Made by a program: the position numbers and the translations under genes. From CAYFKJ01 sp964401845 (lineage in GTDB: Bacteria; Pseudomonadota; Alphaproteobacteria; UBA2966), in assembly GCA_964401845.1 (NCBI GenBank), contig CAYOAD010000090.1, positions 1 to 15,397 on the forward strand: DNA of 15,397 nt, in the 5' to 3' direction. The notes below the pieces were generated by a model that did no database searches, was not told the DNA's origin, and was given only the letters and a program-made list of their open reading frames with translations. Shown one piece after another: positions 13,389-15,397 of this stretch. Every line of letters begins with the position of its first letter. The first letter of the stretch is position 1.

Positions 13389-13952
13389 TCAGTTCCGGTC
13401 TTCCACGAAGGCTTCACGTTCGAACAGGCGGCGCACCATGGGTTCGAAATAACCGAGATCCGGTGTGTCGTAGTCGGGATCGAACGCCGTTTGATCCCAC
13501 TTGTGACAGAAATCGACGGTCGCCTTGTAATGTTCGTGACCGGCGTAGCGGTCGCGGATATTACGGTCTCCGCCGAAGTGGTGAATGTAATAGTAACTTT
13601 GGAAAATTCCGTGGTGGCGGATGATCCAGTGGGTTCTCTCCGACACGTAGGGCTTGAGGATGGCGGCTGCGAAATCGCCATGATTGTAGGGCGCCAGCTG
13701 ATCGCCGATATCGTGCAGCAAGGCGGCGACGACCATCTCCTCATCGGCGCCGTCGCGTTCCGCCCGGGCGGCGGTCTGCAGGCTGTGTCCCAGCCGGGTG
13801 ACCTTGTAACCCGCGACCGACTCATCCAGTCCGCGCAGGTGTCCAAGTACCCTGTCAGCCACGCCTGAAGTATATTCGCGCTCCAGCACATCGAGGAATT
13901 CGTACTCTTCCTTCGTGCCATTCTCCATATGGACGAATTCGACGGTTTCCAT
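13389..13952 (-). CDS. HD-domain protein, predicted PhnZ/TmpB/MIOX-like di-iron oxygenase
   Basis: 187-residue soluble protein. Likely metal ligands of the HD fold: H56 (RLGHSL), H80-D81 (LLHDIGD), H91 (YNHGDF), H113/H114 (IIRHHG) and D153 (HKWDQTAFDPDYD). The length and six-ligand pattern match the small HD oxygenases that cleave organophosphonates (PhnZ, TmpB) and resemble myo-inositol oxygenase more than HDIG phosphodiesterases. Position 84 is Asp where PhnZ-type sequences often have HDIGH, so substrate cannot be assigned. The start was set at 13952 because GGGGGAGGT precedes that ATG closely; an extension to 14003 runs across this site. TATGAT at 14004-13999 is a possible -10. It converges on sat with a 3-base gap and diverges from the ankyrin gene. 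No other phosphonate genes are near. Confidence 0.75.
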   Translation of the reverse strand: METVEFVHMENGTKEEYEFLDVLEREYTSGVADRVLGHLRGLDESVAGYKVTRLGHSLQTAARAERDGADEEMVVAALLHDIGDQLAPYNHGDFAAAILKPYVSERTHWIIRHHGIFQSYYYIHHFGGDRNIRDRYAGHEHYKATVDFCHKWDQTAFDPDYDTPDLGYFEPMVRRLFEREAFVEDRN

Positions 13953-14065
13953 TTCCGACCTCCCCCTCTCCGCTGACATTCCAGTTTGAACACCGGGCAT
14001 CATAACCTAAATACACGGCGTTGACCGGGCTTGACGCGACATGCCCACGGTCCAATTCTCTGACC

Positions 14066-14557
14066 ATGGACGGCAAGCGGAAACGCTTCTTTGTTATCTC
14101 GCCCGGCGGTGGCCGCATCGACGGCTTCGACGCCCGCGTTAGCGCGGAAGCGGCGGCACTGGCCCACGGCGACGGCGCTCATGTCGTAGACACTGTCGCC
14201 CAGGTTTACCACCCCATCGCCCAAATCGTGGAGGACGGTGCCGTGAAGTATCTGGAGTACGGCGCTTGGAACACCTCCCTTTCCGCTGACGACAACGTCA
14301 TCGAAGCGGTGAAAAAGGGCTACGCACCCATTGTTCATGCCTTCATCGCCAAGGGCGGCAGCGCCGCCGCCGTAGACGCAAATGGCGGAACCGCTCTCCA
14401 TTGGGCCGCCGCGCGCGGAGACAAAGACGTCATATTGGCGCTGCTCGAGACCGGCGCCGATCCAGCCGCTGAGGATGGCAAAAGGCGTACGCCCGCCGAC
14501 ATCGCGATGTCCAAACATCCGGAAATTGCCGACCTCCTGGATGGGCGTCAGAGCTAG
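14066..14557 (+). CDS. Small ankyrin-repeat protein
   Basis: 163-residue soluble protein. The C-terminal half carries about two to three ankyrin repeats: a degenerate one around DNVIEAVKKGYAPIVHAFIAKG, a clear one (GGTALHWAAARGDKDVILALLETGADPAA), and a partial last one (GKRRTPADIAMSKHPEIADLL). The first 80 or so residues (KRFFVISPGGGRIDGF...) match nothing I recognise. Ankyrin repeats bind protein partners; the partner is unknown. No signal peptide is visible. The ATG at 14066 was preferred over the TTG at 14021, whose added residues look non-coding. Neither start has a clear Shine-Dalgarno, so translation may be leaderless or inefficient. It is divergent from the HD gene with a 113-base gap. 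Confidence 0.7.
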   Translation: MDGKRKRFFVISPGGGRIDGFDARVSAEAAALAHGDGAHVVDTVAQVYHPIAQIVEDGAVKYLEYGAWNTSLSADDNVIEAVKKGYAPIVHAFIAKGGSAAAVDANGGTALHWAAARGDKDVILALLETGADPAAEDGKRRTPADIAMSKHPEIADLLDGRQS

Positions 14558-14573
14558 AGGAAACCCGTCGGCC

Positions 14574-14589
14574 CGGCGAAGGTTCGCCG
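14574..14589 (+). repeat. Short inverted repeat after the ankyrin gene
   Basis: CGGCGAA (14574-14580) and TTCGCCG (14583-14589) form a short GC-rich hairpin 16 bases after the ankyrin gene stop. No U tract follows on the plus strand, so it is at best a weak terminator or transcript-end stabiliser. Confidence 0.3.
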
Positions 14590-14651
14590 AAGAGAGAAAA
14601 TTACTGCTATGATTTACTGCTGTCCATCACTTGCAGATGGAGTGGGTTCAG

Positions 14652-15397
14652 ATGATCTTCGGAAGGACGTCCCTCCTGGTCGGTTTGCTCGCGGTATTCG
14701 CGGCGACACAACACGTCGTGGCGGAAGAAAAATGCCATTTGATGGTGGGTTACGAAGCCGACCCGTTCCAATTTCCCGACGCGAGCGGCCGCATGATCGG
14801 CGTCGATGTTGATATCCTCCGAGCCGCTCTAGCGGACGTTGGTTGCACCGTGGGATTTACCGTCCGTCCCTGGAGCCGCACTCTGCTTGAACTTAAGAAC
14901 GGCAAACTGGATATTGCCATGGGCGCCAGTCTCAAAAGCGAGCGAACAGGGTTTGCCCACTATTCCCATTCCTACAGAGGGCACCCTCATACTGTCATCG
15001 CCCTCAAGTCAACTCAGCTTGCCGCCCGCGATCTGAGGGAGTTCCTGCAAAACGGCAATCGGCTGGGCGTGGTTCTCGGCTGGCATTACTCCGACAAGAT
15101 CCGTTCGTTGATCGATGATCGGGCATACAGGAAACAGATCCTCGTGGTGCCGAGGTCGGAATTGCTGCCTGAAATATTGAAGCACGGGCGGGTTGAAGGC
15201 ACGCTGGGAAACCCGAGCGAATTTGCCAGCCATATCGGAAAGCAGAATTTCCGGTCAAACTACAAACTCATACGCGCAGATATTGATCTGCTTCACTTCA
15301 TCTTTTCGAAAAAGTCGGTGAACAAAACCCTGTTCGACAAATTCAATCGGCACCTGAAAAGGCGATTGGATGAGGGCATGTTCTCAAAAGCATGTAC
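14652..15397 (+). CDS. Periplasmic solute-binding protein, family 3 (partial, 3' end outside window)
   Basis: An open frame runs from the ATG at 14652 to the window edge, 248 codons without a stop. Residues 1-24 look like a Sec signal peptide: basic FGRT, then a hydrophobic core SLLVGLLAVFAA, with cleavage probably after HVVA. The mature part starts with the SBP_bac_3 pattern: CHLMVGYEADPFQFPDASGR, then MIGVDVDILRAAL and GKLDIAMGASLKSERTGFA. It would bind a small ligand, perhaps an amino acid or organic acid, in the periplasm for an ABC transporter or sensor. Family members are about 250-280 residues, so it is almost complete. GGAG lies 9 bases before this ATG. An in-frame ATG at 14637 is an alternative start. 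TATGAT (14608-14613) is a possible -10. No transporter permease is visible in the window. Confidence 0.82.
   Translation, partial: MIFGRTSLLVGLLAVFAATQHVVAEEKCHLMVGYEADPFQFPDASGRMIGVDVDILRAALADVGCTVGFTVRPWSRTLLELKNGKLDIAMGASLKSERTGFAHYSHSYRGHPHTVIALKSTQLAARDLREFLQNGNRLGVVLGWHYSDKIRSLIDDRAYRKQILVVPRSELLPEILKHGRVEGTLGNPSEFASHIGKQNFRSNYKLIRADIDLLHFIFSKKSVNKTLFDKFNRHLKRRLDEGMFSKAC

Noticed and set aside
13389..13952. HDIG-type signalling phosphodiesterase
   Set aside because: The stand-alone 187-residue length, the extra histidines and the C-terminal WDQTAFDPDYD segment fit small HD oxygenases better than c-di-GMP HD-GYP or HDOD proteins.
14607..14616. Ten-base identity CTATGATTTA between the solute-binding-protein upstream region and 8143-8152
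   Set aside because: A single short AT-rich match without the second hexamer of the shared motif; best explained by -10-like sequence similarity.

Overview
The window is about 15.4 kb of GC-rich, gene-dense bacterial DNA. Protein families, the ATGA gene overlap and the short Shine-Dalgarno-led operons suggest a proteobacterium, most likely an alphaproteobacterium of a Rhodospirillales-like, probably marine or sulfur-metabolising type. The taxonomic call is inference only; no rRNA or other marker gene is present. No tRNA, rRNA, CRISPR array, insertion sequence or phage gene was seen.

Layout. (1) Bases 1-2158, plus strand: the end of an unidentified gene, a family 2 glycosyltransferase and a PAP2-type membrane phosphatase/phosphotransferase, probably one operon for a lipid-linked envelope glycan or glycolipid. 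(2) Bases 8063-2131, minus strand: the main operon, in transcription order qmoA, qmoB, hdrC, hdrB, a two-CBS-domain protein and a thioredoxin-fold [2Fe-2S] ferredoxin. (3) Bases 11901-8270, minus strand: a three-gene molybdenum hydroxylase operon (FAD subunit, [2Fe-2S] subunit, molybdopterin subunit) ending in a strong intrinsic terminator at 8215-8240. (4) Bases 12213-13385, plus strand: sat, an ATP sulfurylase of the dissimilatory homo-oligomeric type, divergent from the Mo operon. (5) Bases 13389-13952, minus strand: an HD-domain protein resembling the PhnZ/TmpB/inositol-oxygenase di-iron oxygenases. (6) Bases 14066-15397, plus strand: a small ankyrin-repeat protein and a periplasmic family 3 solute-binding protein that runs off the window.

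How it may work together. QmoA and QmoB are the two HdrA-like flavoproteins that exchange electrons with APS reductase (AprAB) in sulfate reducers and sulfur oxidisers. Here the membrane subunit QmoC is absent and is replaced by separate HdrC and HdrB proteins. This arrangement is known from Gram-positive sulfate reducers and some sulfur oxidisers. With Sat nearby, the simplest reading is the sulfite-APS-sulfate route: AprAB, not in this window, makes APS from sulfite, Sat releases sulfate and ATP, and QmoAB-HdrBC carries the electrons away. The ferredoxin and CBS protein at the operon end are candidate soluble electron carrier and energy-state sensor for a complex with no membrane anchor.

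A 21-bp AT-rich motif, TATTAG-N9-ATTTAA, occurs both upstream of qmoA (8133-8153) and in the sat/Mo-operon divergent region (12110-12130). It may mark shared regulation. The substrate of the Mo hydroxylase and the role of the HD oxygenase in this setting are unknown, and they are the least explained parts of the locus.
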